Assembly: GCA_005406025.1 (NCBI GenBank)
Contig: BGZK01000080.1
Span: 558,001 to 622,000 of the forward strand
DNA: 64,000 bases
DNA from: Eumeta japonica
Taxonomy: Eukaryota; Arthropoda; Insecta; Lepidoptera; Psychidae
Reading direction: 5' to 3'
Notes under the pieces: model-generated
What the model was told of the DNA's origin: nothing
Database searches by the model: none
Seen by the model: only the letters and a program-made list of their open reading frames with translations
Made by a program: the position numbers and the translations under genes
In this document: positions 11,066 to 23,300 of the stretch, piece after piece
Position numbering within the stretch: position 1 is the stretch's first letter
Layout of the letters: each line of letters starts with the position of its first letter

Positions 11066-13738
11066 CGTTTATATAGGATTTCATAGGGCACCCCTATAAG
11101 ATCCTTTCATTACACACCGTCGCTCATAAATTTAATTAGAATATTGTAACAAAACATAGATTTGTTTTATATGCACATTGGAATTATAAATTAATTGAAA
11201 TTTATTTAATTACAATCAGGAGGTACAACACTATGATCGTTGAAATATCTTCATCGGATAACATCAGTTTATGTTCCACGTCTTGGCTTCATCGCTCGCT
11301 ATTGACTCGCAAAAATAAACGATATATTAAATATAATATTAATTTTAAAATAAAGAATATCAGTTGCCGTAAAATAAATTATCAATTTATTGGTATTTTG
11401 ACCTTTTTTTTTTATTTTTTTATTTTTTTTCTCACATGTGTACAACCAGGCAAGCAGCACATAGACAACGTATCTTCCTTAAAGGCTCGCCTATTTCGAA
11501 CTCGTGATACTTTGGGCCCGTGAAAACAATTCCTCACTAACGACGCTAGTTTAAACGCGTGTTACGAGCGAACCTAAAAGTTGCACTTAGAAGGAACGTC
11601 GAGTTTTCGTCTGATTAAACAGTTTTTCTGCGTTCCGTAGAGCAACTTTGATCGCTAGTTTCCTTTTTTATTCTAAATTATTGTTAGTTTATTGCTTTGT
11701 AGTTCGGAACGAATTCTACGTAACACCTCTATAGTGCTGTTAGATAGTTTAATATGAACAGAAATGGATAAAGAACATAAACGTACATACAATCGAAGTA
11801 TGTATAATTTTATTAGCAAAAAATTGGTAAAACTGTTTGTCCGACATTCAGTAAGTTAGTAAGGAATATATCTGGAGACTGTTTGAGGTGTAAAGCTAAA
11901 ATTTCGCCCAGTCTTTATGGGGTAATTTTAGGGGGAAAAATGAAACGTGGAGATATATTTTTAATAGGTCGTTCTGTAAGGAGCCAAATGAAAGCTCGTT
12001 AAAGTACGGTTTCAAAAAGGAACATGTTTTAGTTTAACTTTAGTTTTAAACTTTTCTGAAGTGACATCTCAAGGTCAGTGTCACGCAGTTTTATCTCTAA
12101 ACTATCCCTTAGAAAATTCAAAAATACATCACGAAATTTGAAAGCGATGGGTAGGTTATAGTAAAAAATTGTAAATATTTTTTATGAAAAGTGTACATGG
12201 TGGTGGTAAACACTTTTGTTTTGTTGTAACCTCATAATGAAATTTAATTTCTCTATGAAATTCTCAAAAATTAAAATCATATGAAATTGTAATAAATGTT
12301 TGTATCGTATTTTGAATATATTTAATGAGTTTAAATAATACTGCGTAACACTCACCGCGCATGTCCGATTCGGACTTTTCTGGTTTCACTCGTACGTAGA
12401 TATTGATCACAAATTTCAATATCTTTCATTCCTTCATTAAATAGATCTTTTTACAAATTATTGAACACGGATGTGGCAGTGTCCAAAATTACAAATTTTC
12501 TTATACTTTTCTTAAACTAAACAATAATTTGTGTATTAAAATGTTGCTGTGCGTAAAGAAGTAGAAGTCTCAATTTCTTGGAGAAGAATCTGTTCTACGT
12601 AAATCACTGCATAAAATACCACGTTTTTTTTTTAAACTGCCCCTTTATTTGTAGTTACTAAGAAATTATAAGACATACTTTTTATAATTAAAATTGTGTA
12701 TAGCACTGGATCGCTACCTAGTTATAATGGTAATTTTAATATTTATTTTCGGGCTTTATTAGTCTAATTCATTACATTAATTTAATAAAGAAAAGGGTAA
12801 AGTATGGAGCTGGTGACGCTTGAACGGAGCCGCGGGGAGGGCCGGTCAGAGGGCGGGCCGGAGGGCCGACGTCAGGAGTTGAAGGGCGTCGAGAGGCGGT
12901 CGTCCTCGTGTGCGTATCCGGTGTGCCCTTGAACCTGACAACTCATCTAATACTAACCCATTCAATTTGCATACGTCGAGTGTGTGCAATTAACCGTGTC
13001 TTTGACGAAATGTGTGTTTTTATCGCTTTGCTGTCGGATCATACCGCCCGTATTTTTTTTTGTTTCTTACTAGACTTTGACCTCACGAATAGAAACGAAT
13101 AAGGCCCCTTATTCGTTTATTTAATATTATGTTATTACTGTGAAACAGTAGCAGAACGATTTTAAAAATTCGACTAATATAATACTAGTCTATGACGAAA
13201 TATAGCCAAATATTAACAATTTCTATTTTATTATGATAACAGAGTATTATTTATTTATTTAATAATTTTGCATATGTTATTCGATTGCCAGTATTTTAGA
13301 TTTATTTAAAATACTGAATAAATACGTTTGAAAATTAAATGTTCTTTCTCGATTCTCGATATTGTTGAAATTCTTAATAGTTTTTCGGAAAATGGTACCA
13401 GGTCAACATATGTTATAATTCTTGTTTCCTTTAAAAAATCTAATCTTTTATGCCTTTTCCGATATAAAATACAATAAAAAAAATGTTCATGAAACACCTG
13501 AATTGCTTTTAGTAGAATAGGATTACTTACATCTGGTAATGCAAATTACCTACTTGTGAATATATGCTTCCAACAAAAATATATAGACATGAATTGAAAA
13601 CCTCTTTTTTTTTTGATTGAAGTCGGTTAGAAATGTAGATTAAATAGGTAGTAGAAAAACATAGGTAATAATATTTTGTTGTAAAAAATAACGCCAAAAA
13701 GTCTAATTACAGAAGAGGCATTCAAGGACTTAACACAA
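11066..13738. other. AT-rich stretch with one GC-rich patch
   Basis: No recognisable gene. T-tracts at 11400-11440 make a spurious 96-codon frame (11233-11523). At 12069-12077 TCAAGGTCA matches the FTZ-F1/SF-1 monomer consensus. The GC patch at 12804-12932 is listed separately. At 13595-13635 a T-run followed by GATTGAAGTCGGTTAG resembles the end of a dispersed lepidopteran repeat. Confidence 0.5.
12804..12932 (+). CDS. Possible small ORF or exon in GC-rich patch
   Basis: An ATG at 12804 opens 42 codons ending in TGA at 12930-12932; the product starts MELVTLERSRGEGRSEGG and is rich in Arg, Glu and Gly. The block is sharply GC-rich, with GGGCCGG-type reiteration at 12838-12866, in an AT-rich setting. 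No family is recognised and no splice signals stand out. It may be a fortuitous frame in a CpG-rich regulatory patch. The GC content makes stop codons rare, so openness is weak evidence. Confidence 0.15.
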   Translation: MELVTLERSRGEGRSEGGPEGRRQELKGVERRSSSCAYPVCP

Positions 13739-14188
13739 TCAATAGTATGATATATGTATATACAGCTGATTGGTTTTATATATGATACAAAACCAATCAG
13801 CTGTAACACTCGAACGTAAACAACTAACTCGACCCGTCCGGTTGACCTCGACGCTATCAGATAGCCGATGGATATTCACGCTAGGCAAAATTTTTTCCTC
13901 GCACAGCGGTCGCCATCGAACGACCGTCCACGGTGGAACGGCGCCGCGAAGACACAAAGGAAACCCACCATCATGACCGTAAATTTTCCGGCGCCGCGAT
14001 GCTAATGCCCGCGCCAAGGCCTCCGCGTCGGCGCGGGCGCGCGGTTCATCGGACGGTGGGTGCCGGCGCGCTCGGATACGGGCCGCGGTCGCCGTGAACG
14101 GGCTCGGCCGGCCGATCGATCGACCGGTGACGTAGGAAGTGTTGCAATATCGGTTTCCGTGATCGTTACTCGGATATTGCAACGGCAT
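13739..14188 (-). CDS. Longest open frame, uncharacterised (149 codons)
   Basis: On the minus strand an ATG with A at -3 opens a frame starting MPLQYPSNDHGNRYCNTSYV, with a central Arg/Ala-rich stretch (DEPRARADAEALARALAS). Third codon positions are often G or C in the GC-rich part. The last 15 or so codons run through the CCAAT palindrome and are AT-rich, so the true end, if coding, would be a splice site earlier. No domain is recognised. The overlapping plus strand also has an open frame, as expected in a CpG-rich block, so this could be non-coding island DNA. It would be a candidate first exon if transcripts support it. Confidence 0.2.
   Translation of the reverse strand: MPLQYPSNDHGNRYCNTSYVTGRSIGRPSPFTATAARIRARRHPPSDEPRARADAEALARALASRRRKIYGHDGGFPLCLRGAVPPWTVVRWRPLCEEKILPSVNIHRLSDSVEVNRTGRVSCLRSSVTADWFCIIYKTNQLYIHISYY
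13762..13804. promoter_or_regulatory. Symmetric E-box/CCAAT palindrome
   Basis: ACAGCTGATTGGTTTT (13762-13777) and its exact reverse complement AAAACCAATCAGCTGT (13789-13804) flank an 11-nt AT spacer. Each arm carries a CAGCTG E-box and a CCAATCAG box, the NF-Y consensus. It abuts the GC-rich island to the right. A perfect 16-bp stem is unlikely by chance. It may be a paired factor site next to a promoter-like island, or the hairpin of a small element. Confidence 0.5.
13815..14185. promoter_or_regulatory. GC-rich island with GATA palindrome and inverted repeat
   Basis: A CpG-dense block between AT-rich flanks. GCTATCAGATAGC at 13853-13865 is a palindrome holding two opposed GATA cores. At its right edge GTTGCAATATC (14141-14151) is mirrored by GATATTGCAAC (14173-14183). 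With the CCAAT/E-box palindrome on its left edge it is the best promoter- or enhancer-like segment in the window. No TATA box or initiator can be fixed from sequence. Confidence 0.4.
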
Positions 14189-14291
14189 TCTGTTTAGAGC
14201 TTTGACTTTAGTTAATGAATAAATTTATCTATTAGATTATTTTGCAACAACGTATTTGAAGGGCAAACGATTTTGCAAATCACTAGAAAAT

Positions 14292-14492
14292 AGGTGGTCC
14301 TTGCCGTCCTTGAACACTCGGAGCAATAGAGGGGTCACCGGTGCATTGCCGACGTCTTGGTAGGAATAGGATAACTGTTGGAGGGGATACATGGAGTGGA
14401 GTAAGGTGATAGAGAGGGGGAGTTAGCCGCCGGAACTCTCATTCACTGGATGAAATCAACAGCGGAAGCTGTTGTTTTACGTATGTATTCTG
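14292..14492 (-). repeat. Dispersed repeat family A, copy 1
   Basis: Read on the minus strand it runs from CAGCTTCCGCTGTTGATTTC through ATGAGAGTTCCGGCGG to GTCGGCAATGCACCGGTGAC. The same order of blocks occurs on the plus strand at 26405, 39531 and 42009. I recognise it as a common lepidopteran dispersed repeat. No reading frame is conserved, so it is probably non-coding and mobilised in trans. Confidence 0.75.
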
Positions 14493-16589
14493 TGAGAATT
14501 AATTGTTTAGATAAATAAATTTAGTCAAAGAACTTTAATAAAATTCGTTATTCCTTATTTCGGTTTTCGGTTATTCGTTGTTTCGTATTTTCGGTTTAAA
14601 TATATCTGTGCTGGTAATTTTTTTTAAACGAAACTTTTTCTGCACGTTTTATACTGGGAGAAAAAATAATAACGGCACGATATACGCGTGTTCGCATAGT
14701 AAGTAGATGACACGTATTATTTTCTTTATATAGTCGGAAGGACTTTGCAGCAGAGAAACTCTAGAGAATCCTTGAGCTCTCGACAAAATGGTTAGATAAG
14801 TGACACTGTGACCGATAGCGCATGATGCCACACAAGATTAAACTCCGAAGATAGAGGATGTGAAGTGGCCGATTATAATCAGCGTTTGGATATGATCATC
14901 GATTGCTTTCTACCCGAGGCCGCTCAGGCGGAACACGCCGTCCACCAGAGCAGAGTCGCGTGGGTAATTTCGGGTCCCGCACTTCGATCCAAACTGACAT
15001 CTTGAGCTAAGCTCGCCTTACCCAAAGACTTTATCCGTTATCGACTCCCATACGCCACATCGGCGCAGTATGTGTTTTGTTTCGTATCTCAGGGACGATG
15101 ACACCAAACCTAATACAACGCTCCGTGCACATTGTGGAGTGTCGAATGTACATTGTTACCGTCCAAAAGCCATATCTCTCCTGCCACGACACTGAACCAC
15201 ACCTTGAAAGGTCGATTAGACCGTGGTCGAGATCGATGTGGGTAGAGCTGGCCACGTCGTTTCATCAGGTTCGAGTAGATTTACCCGTCCCTACGTCCTA
15301 TGCCTCTCCCCTTTTTCCTAATAAGCCGAAGGGGCTGTATCTCCGAAGAGGAGTTGTCCAAGCATGAGTACACAAATAAGGCCCCTGACCCGAGTCGGCG
15401 CCCGACGAGCAAGACAATCTAAGATATCACCACGACGATGGCATCCTTACACTCTGATGCACATCCGCGTCACAACTCTCACGTACTATGTACACAAAGG
15501 TGTTCATTTCTTATGCATTTTCCCGGTTTTAAACGGAATAGCGTCATGAACATTTATGATTTACATTCTTTGGTTACCAAAAATTAATCTGTATTTATTA
15601 CAGAACGTGACGGCTAATAACTATTATGCAATTCCCTATATAAACCGGTTCGAAAATTTTCAATAACACGTTCGATAGTAGATAGGATCTTTTTATTGAA
15701 TTGTGATTTTAAGTAACTTATTAATTTTTGGAATAACATTGCCTACGTCTGTTTTCAATTTTGGCGACCGAATATAACAGATGAAAGGTCCGGTACGATC
15801 CCCACAATGATTATGACAAAATTTTGGAATGTTACAAATTCAAAATAAATTTCATATCTCTCTTGTTCATAATTAAAACAAAACTTGTAAAAACAGTCCA
15901 GCATACAACCTTCTGTATGCCAATTCAGAAGGTTTTTTTTTGTTAAAAAATGATATTAATATTATCATATCGTAACATGCATAAGTTAATGCCGACAAGG
16001 CAACGACCTGTGCGAGTCAAGGTTGAATATATTATATTGGTTAATATACCAGGCCAGAAATAATAATTTGCGAAAAACAGTTTTTATTAAAGAAACACCG
16101 GCTGTTTCAGGATGAGTTATAAAATTTGATTGTAAAATAAGGATTGGCCATTCAAAGGTCAAGCATAATCTAACAATTTTTATGGACAAAAGTAAAATAT
16201 TCTGTTTTGCTTAAATATCGATATTCAACGAGATCCTTTTCGCGGTTTTCAAATGTTTCAAACATTGGCACGTATTGGGCGAAGCATTCCTGAATTGTAT
16301 TGATGGATCGTAAAATATGATCCAGAAATGAAATTAATCGCGTTGCTGGTTCAAAACGAACCAACGTTTATGAAAGCGAAATGTGTGAGAATTATAGGTA
16401 AAATTTTGATTATGTATACTTCTCGCTCATTTCACTTCGATGAAGCTTTTTTTCTTCTTTGAAAAATTGTCGGTATCCTTCGAGCTCGAAACACCACCAA
16501 TGCTGAATGATATGTCACCGGATGTTTGCCTGCAGCTTTTACTGGGGTGAGCGGCAAACGGGCGAATCCTGGCCCTCGTGGACTACTTC
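14493..16589. other. Unassigned stretch with less AT-rich core 14860-15440
   Basis: Between 14860 and 15440 the base composition is more balanced and several frames stay open on both strands. One plus-strand stretch at about 14866-14997 reads YNQRLDMIIDCFLPEAAQAE and continues smoothly to a stop. Another frame is open at 15077-15367. No family is recognised; decayed transposon coding sequence is the likeliest explanation. The remainder is AT-rich without genes. Confidence 0.35.
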
Positions 16590-16910
16590 CTCACCACAAA
16601 TCGACCGCGCACTTAACATTCATAACGAGAGTCCTTCCGAACAGCACATGGTAAAACATATAGGTCACTATCTTTAGGATTCCGACCTGAAATGGTATGA
16701 CTTTGTTTTGTTTCCCAAAATAAAAAAAAAAAATCCGACTTGAGGGAAAAAGTTTTTTTCACCGTCGGAAGATGCACTGACTGCATTTGAGAAGGCGATC
16801 GAAGGTGCGTCTGATGCGGACAGGAAAATGTATTTTTCAAACTGGTTCAACCGTATAACACTTTATAAGATGCCGATGGAGAGTTCTTTGAAAAAATGAC
16901 AAGTAAAACA
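16590..16910 (+). pseudogene. mariner transposase fragment, C-terminal part
   Basis: A plus-strand frame around 16650-16900 contains, after a stop, DSDLKWYDFVLFPKIKK. This aligns with the SPDLAPxDxxLFPK block that holds the third catalytic aspartate of mariner transposases; that Asp is kept here. It is followed by DALTAFEKAIEG and FSNWFNRITLYK, the usual C-terminal region. The segment closely resembles the tail of the mariner at 33760-34795, so both come from one family. The N-terminal two thirds, with the DNA-binding domain and first two aspartates, are missing, and frames are broken by stops. The element's right end is not resolved. Confidence 0.75.
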
Positions 16911-18244
16911 ACTGTAAATGTAAGTTTTCACGCACAATATTGAGAGATTTAATATGTCATCCTAAGACTATAACTTTTTATAGGTTTTCCAGCAATTTAT
17001 GTATAAAAAACTGTTTTTTGATTTTTTTTCTCAAAATTATAGGCTCAAGTTTCGGAGATAAGGAAGGAATGATCACACAGGACAGTCTGCAAAATATATT
17101 TTATCTTGAATTTGAGTCTCAAAAGTCATCTCACATTCAAAACATTTTTGTTTACTTTACGCGTCCCTTTTTTGTTTCACTGAAATTAATTTCTGTGCCA
17201 ACTAATCGACTTAATACATCTCGTAGATACGCAAACAATTGAGTGTGACAGACTGTCAAGCGGATACGCCAGTGATCCTATAAGCGTTTCGTTTTTTCAT
17301 TCGGATGTACGGAACCCTAAAAAGTAATAACACCTACTGCATTTCTTGTAGTGTCGCAAAACTTTCTCGGTTCTCCACGTATAATACAATTTCAAATGAA
17401 TTCAAACCTCAAACGTTAGGGGCGCCATCGAGGGGTTGTAATATATTCCACTGGAAAACTTTGGCGTATTTCTAGCGAGGTCTCTATATGACCTAGCCGT
17501 TCTACGACAACGTAAACGCCAGGGCTAAAAGTTTATTTAGTACATTCGAGCTTTAACCTCAAGCGTAGTCGTAACTCATATTCCTTGGAGATTTTCACTT
17601 AATAACTTTGTCTGGCTTAAGTCGGCTTTGTGCAGGACCTTCTGTGAGAAATCTTTGTAAATTACGACGACTATTAAATTGTGCTCCAACAATTTGTGTA
17701 CATAAAGGAAATTATATTTTTTTTCAGTGTTCTAACGACATTATCGTTGTAGTACTAGGCAAAAAAATATATATCTTCTATTTCTGCACTATACATGTAA
17801 ATTGTATTCATTAAGATTTTACACAATTATATTCGTTTTATAGAATGTTTCATTAACGCGTTGCTTGTTTGCTTTTTATGAAATGTATAAATCAGTTTAG
17901 GATCAGGTTTTATTATCGGAATAAAAAAAAATTAACACACGGGGTACTCACAATAAATAATAACGATAATACAGAATAAAAGGATTATTAAAAATGAAAT
18001 TTAAGAAAAAGATGTAATATTTATCACTGTCTTTCCAAGTTTAAACAAAGAAGAAAATTTGACCATGAAGTAAGTTCATAAAATTCTGCTCACAGCGCAG
18101 AAAATTGTACGTGCCCCGGACCGAAGGGGATATTTTTCTGTAAGCGAGACAAGAGTCTTACCTGACCACCGGCTTCGTCCAGGGAGCGTGGCTGAGTTCG
18201 TTTGGTTGGTACCGTGACACACTTAACTTCAGTTAAGAACATAT
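16911..18244. other. AT-rich stretch with a repeat end
   Basis: No gene. At 17301-17324 GGATGTACGGAACCCTAAAA is an end of the dispersed GGTTCCGTAC family. Short frames at 16940-17242 and 17608-17814 lack motifs. Confidence 0.5.
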
Positions 18245-18812
18245 TATTTATATTGTAGTGTTTATATCGCAATTAACCGCCTTTAATTATGCATCACAAT
18301 ACGTACACGAGAACCTAGTGTATGTCAAGAGACATATAGAATCGTCCCACAAAAGGAGCGACACCCATAACATTAACACTAGACATGGGAACGATCTTGC
18401 TGCTCATAAGACCCGTCTAAGTAAAGTTAACAAACCATTTATGGGGCGGTGTGTGCGCTTTTATAATAAGATCCCAGCTGAAATTCAAAATTTGCCATTT
18501 TATGAGTTTAAGCGTTTCATTAAAATAAATACCGTGTCTGAATATCTTAACGAAAAAAGCCCTTCGGATTGAGCTGCTCGGCCATCAGGTTACTTTATAT
18601 TATTTTTTAATGTCGACTAAATTGTTAATTACTGAATCCTTTGTATTGATGAGTAAAAAGAGCAAGCCTTGAGTTTCTTGCCCATTCTTCTCTCGGTGAT
18701 TCAGCATTTGGAATGGGCGGTAATGTCGAAAAAAATTTATTAATGACGTATTTCAAGTGTAATTTTATTACCTGCCAAATAAATATATTTTGGATTTAAT
18801 TTAATTTAATTT
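18245..18812 (+). pseudogene. 5'-truncated LINE: reverse transcriptase C-terminus and 3' UTR
   Basis: An open stretch ending with TGA near 18570-18572 encodes about 100 residues of a Jockey/CR1-type polyprotein C-terminus: YVHENLVYVKRHIESS, then HNINTRHGNDLA, FMGRCVRFYNKIPAEIQNLP and SEYLNEKSPSD. Compared with the copy at 45865 it lacks about ten codons between FIK and NTVSEYL, an internal deletion. The 3' UTR shares GAGTTTCTTGCCCATTCTTC and GACGTATTTCAAGTGT with the two other copies and ends in a TTTAATTTAATTT-type tail, as many LINE 3' ends do. The frame is intact but only the last tenth or so of the protein is present, so it is a dead 5'-truncated insertion. Confidence 0.85.
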
Positions 18813-20246
18813 TTTAACTTTATTACACTCGTATCACTCGATGTTGTGACGTCGCTCTCGTGCATCTGCAGCGCCGCGCTGTCGGTTTTGTTTGCAACGG
18901 AAATTCACTTATAAATTTAGAGATAAAATGGCGAGAACAACTTATAGAAATCAGTGAGACTTGTAGTTAAATTGTAAATAATATCGACCTTTGTCAATTG
19001 GCAATTCCGTAAAAATAATTAAAAGTTGTAAATTGCAGAGTGCTAAAACTCTCATATAAATGCAAAGTCGCCCCGAAGTATTGCCAGCTTTGCTGTTTTG
19101 TTTTAGTTCTACAAGACATACTGTTTTACGTATTACTTTGACAAAAAAACATTATTATCATATGAATACGATGCTTATTTAATTCTCGACCGCCATTATC
19201 AGGTATCCTTGTCCGAAAAATGCGTAATGGAATTCTATTCCTGACTTCTGTATGTGCGTACGTTCGTTCATTTGAGTATTATAAGCCTCAAATATTGCGT
19301 AAAATGAGAATTTGAAATGTTCACTAAGCCTGGTGCCTAAATGCAAAAGTCTTATAAACGTATGTTGCTGTTCATGATGAACGGACGCCAGTCGTGGATC
19401 CTTACTGTTGGTTTTATAAGCTAATTCGTTATTATTGCGGTGCAAAAAGGATCGAGGTCGGGATTTTTTCGTAAGGTAAAATTCAAAATGAGGAAACCCG
19501 TGGAAAAATCAAACTAACTGTCACAGTACACAGATTTAAACATTTTTGAGTGGCGGCCATGAACCGGACGTTTCAGCTAGATAAAGATCTAGATGAACTG
19601 ATGATCTGATGAAGGTCGTGCGGTACCGTTGTTTACTGGTGGTCGAAGTTCGAACATAAAAGGAAATGTTTCATAACGGCCCTGCACTTTGTACGTATTC
19701 TTACAAAATCGAATAAAAATTTATATATCGTTAGAAAAACAATAAAATTGCAATTTTCTAAAAAAATTATTTTGTATAAAACCATTATTTAAAAGTTATA
19801 AAATACCAACCATAAATTTAATTAAATCACCACAAGATATATAGGTTCCTATACAAAAAAAATTATAATAAGGGGAAAACCTTTTCGTTTGTAGGTGTAA
19901 AATGTACAAGTTATATAAACATAGCTTTTATATAACCTTTTGTTTGTTTCTTGAGTATGTTGAGTTTTATAGTTATGATTTTCACGAGTTCCCTGAAACT
20001 TCAATATCCTGTAATTAAGGTAACTGATTAATTAAGGCTACCTATGTGTTCAATAGCTTAGTGCAAATAAAAAGTAAGCTAATATACGCCAGAATGATAG
20101 TCAAAACACTATAATTTATTAATGGCATTTTTTAATTAGTTTTGCATAAAGTGCACGGCGTAGTTCTATACATTTATCAAAAATTTCTTTTAGAAGGAGG
20201 CTTGCGTATAATATATATATTGTAATGTATAATATATAATGTAAAC
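18813..20246. other. AT-rich stretch, no gene
   Basis: A minus-strand frame at 19179-19445 (88 codons) has no recognisable motif. A less AT-rich patch near 18840-18900 has several CpGs. Nothing else stands out. Confidence 0.5.
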
Positions 20247-20385
20247 TCACGCCTATTTACCAAAAGGGTAGGCAGAGGCTATAGATTTCCATATGGTACG
20301 ATCTTTTAAGCACCCGAAACTGATGAGCTTGCATGAAAAGATTGATGTAGTCAGTGAGACAAGAGAGATACGTCTAGCAATAGAC
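20247..20385 (+). repeat. Dispersed lepidopteran repeat (ACGCCTATT..GTAGGCAG), copy 2
   Basis: Starts CACGCCTATTTACCAAAAGG then GTAGGCAGAGGCTATAGATT, matching the copy at 10927. Further on, CACCCGAAACTGATGAGCTT and GCATGAAAAGATT resemble the distal part of the same family. It is preceded by a TA-rich run at 20206-20242. Confidence 0.65.
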
Positions 20386-23300
20386 GTTAAATGGCAGAAA
20401 TGAACCAACAAGCAAACGTATCTTGCGGTAGCTTTATTTTTTTAATTTATTAACTATTTTCGAGGATTATGCGGTGGCTTAATTTTGGAAAATAGTTGAA
20501 AAATAAAAAGTTAATAAAATAATGCAATTATATACAAAAAATGTCCTAGCGTTATCTAACTAAATTTATAGTAAATTGCATTGAAAGGATTTATCTCATT
20601 TCGACGTAGATTACATGTTATAAAAAAAAACATTTATTTGTTAGACTGAACGATGTTCGATATTCTACAACGATATGATTCTATAACATTTAACTATGTA
20701 TTACATTTCTTGCAATACGTCATCGTTATTACGTATGTAGCATACGTCTCCTATATTTAGAGTACTGGAAATTCGGTGTGGAAGTGCGAATCACAACCGG
20801 ATATCATTCGAAAATTGGCCAAAACCTAACATCCAAAGGTGCTTATATACTCGGAACAGTGAAACAGCTAAAGCACGAACTCGGGCCGGCGAATGTTAAC
20901 GGTCGATGGAAATCGGCTAACGGCGAGCGCCCGCCGTCTGCAGCTCAGGAAATGAGTTTTCGCACGAACGCTGTCGTATTTAATTGATATTATCTAAATT
21001 GAGCATGAAGAGCTGGAAGAGCGCCTCCGGGACGGCGCGGACGCGTGTGGGGGAGAAGAAGAATCTCCTGTCGAGTAGGTCCCGAGATGGAATTAAAGAA
21101 GCAGTAGACGCGTCCGTCGACTTCTGGGACGGAGAAGACTGGATTCCTTACCTTAATAAGTACTTTTGGTGTTCATCACATTATTCACCCGACTCGACAA
21201 TATTGGAACAAAACGTCGTGATGCAACAGAATGAGAAGATCTGACCCTTTTTAATATAAGAAGAAACGAAAACGATGACTATAAAGAAGAAGAAATTGGG
21301 AATAGATGGTGTAAAACTGAGTATTATCTATAATATAGACCCGAATGTAAAATTGGAATCTCCGTATTTATTTACAAATTCTTAGTGTTTCTTATGGGAT
21401 CTCTTGTTTTGTTTATCTCTCTACCCGTCTTTATCTGCCTCTCTGTCAGATTGTTTGTCATGACCCTTTTGCTTGGGAACGGATAGACACATTAAGTTGA
21501 AATTAATATAAAATCTTAAGGTTTAAGATTTTCTAGAAGTGTAAAAAACTTCCCATTGGCATTCATGAAATATGGCAAAAAGTAATATATCATGCATTTT
21601 CAGAAATGCTAATTTGATTATGTTACTGACACGATTAAAATTTAAGCAACATTGTAGTATTTATAAAACCAAGGCTTTTGTGGAATGAAAGTTTCAGATA
21701 TCGCAATGAAAACTATAGATTTTAAAGTTAATCAAATATCGAAACACACTCAAATTTGATGAACCCGATTCAACTGGTAAATATTTAAAACGACCCACCA
21801 CGCAAAGACCTCGCAGCGTTTTCCGTGAACAACTCGCGATATGGAAGCGATCCTCGCTTGAAAGTTTCCGTGCATATTTTACGTCACACGCGTGAATGGC
21901 CGTATAGTTTATTCGTTGCATATCAAAAGCGAACCCAAACAGTGCTCCGATAGGGCCGTCGAAAGTCGCCTAAGTACATACACACCCCCGAGTTTGCATT
22001 ACGGCCGCCCTGCATTAGTGAGGGGGCTCGGCGTCGGCGCAGCCCCCTGCGTCCCGCCGGCCGATAAATAAACAAGCCGTCTCCGAGTGTTTGTTAGGTT
22101 TTCTTTGGACTTTTTTTATTTCTTATTAACGCGTTTCGCACGTCCTAAGAATATTCAATTTCGACCGACGTGTACAATCGAAAAATCGGAAGGCAAATGT
22201 TCATAATATCACGACAAGTGTGTTTCATTCTTGGATGCAGTCGTATCACTCGCGTTTGTTCAAATTCTAGACTTTCTAGTTGTCTTGCAATCCCTTTGAG
22301 ATGCATCTTCGTTTAATTTGCGCTTTCTGTGATTCCGAGGGTATTTACGAGTTATGACTCGTATGTTTTTTTAAATTTTGACCTAAATGTCGAACTTTTA
22401 TAATATTCCGACGAATATATATTTGTATCACATCGGTGTTTCATAGTGATTTGCAAGCTCTTTACAATGAATTGAATCAACGTCGTACCTGGACGCGTGT
22501 TCGCGTTACACTAACTTATAACTTTACAAGGATATACACTTACTACTCCAGTGATGTCACAGTCAAGACAAATGCTGCACAACGGACTCATACTGACTTG
22601 CCGTACCCTTCGTGGGCTCAGCTACTGTTCATGAATTATCATACAGCGATCCATATCTGATAGCATTTTCTATCAAGAAAGGTCGACCGGCTATAGTGCA
22701 GATAGAGATACAGTGACTTGACAAGTTAATAGCGTTCATCAAAAAGACACTTCTTGTTTTAATCTCCAATATAATATATATTTTAATAACATTATCCTGA
22801 TTTATATACAATATCCATTATTAAATTATTTACCGATTTCTATAAAAATATTTACAAATCTTACTCCGTTCATTACAATTTTTAATTCGCACTTCAACTC
22901 GATCACGTTTTAACATATTGACGTTGTAACCGTACGATGATGATAAAGATCCGTTCTCGTTCTTTGTCGGGTCACGATCATGGACAGTTTCAAAATAAGT
23001 AAAAGCCTCCTAAAAAATTCATCGATTCATCGATCAGGCGAAATCGAGGGCACAGCCAGACACTAATAAAGGTAAATCACTACTATCAGCGCCCCGAGTA
23101 TGGTTTTTGCACCCGTCGATCGCCACGAGCGGGTGCGCACTCAGGGTCATCTACATATTTCTTATTCGCCTATCCTTACCTAGAGATCAAATATCGTGTA
23201 ATGATATGTACGCACTATCATTTGTTTTTCTATGAGCCTGTTTTAACTTGTAAAGTACGAATGCAATGAATTAAGAACTGATTTGCATGTGTACCCTGTG

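Noticed and set aside
11233..11523. 96-codon open frame
   Set aside because: Openness comes from long T tracts giving poly-Phe; no motif.
12069..12077. FTZ-F1-type site TCAAGGTCA
   Set aside because: Exact consensus, but a 9-mer is expected by chance in a window of this size; no supporting cluster.
15907..15940. Hairpin AACCTTCT / AGAAGGTT followed by a T-run, like a bacterial intrinsic terminator
   Set aside because: The window is eukaryotic, with no adjacent gene; an 8-bp stem next to T-rich DNA is expected by chance here.
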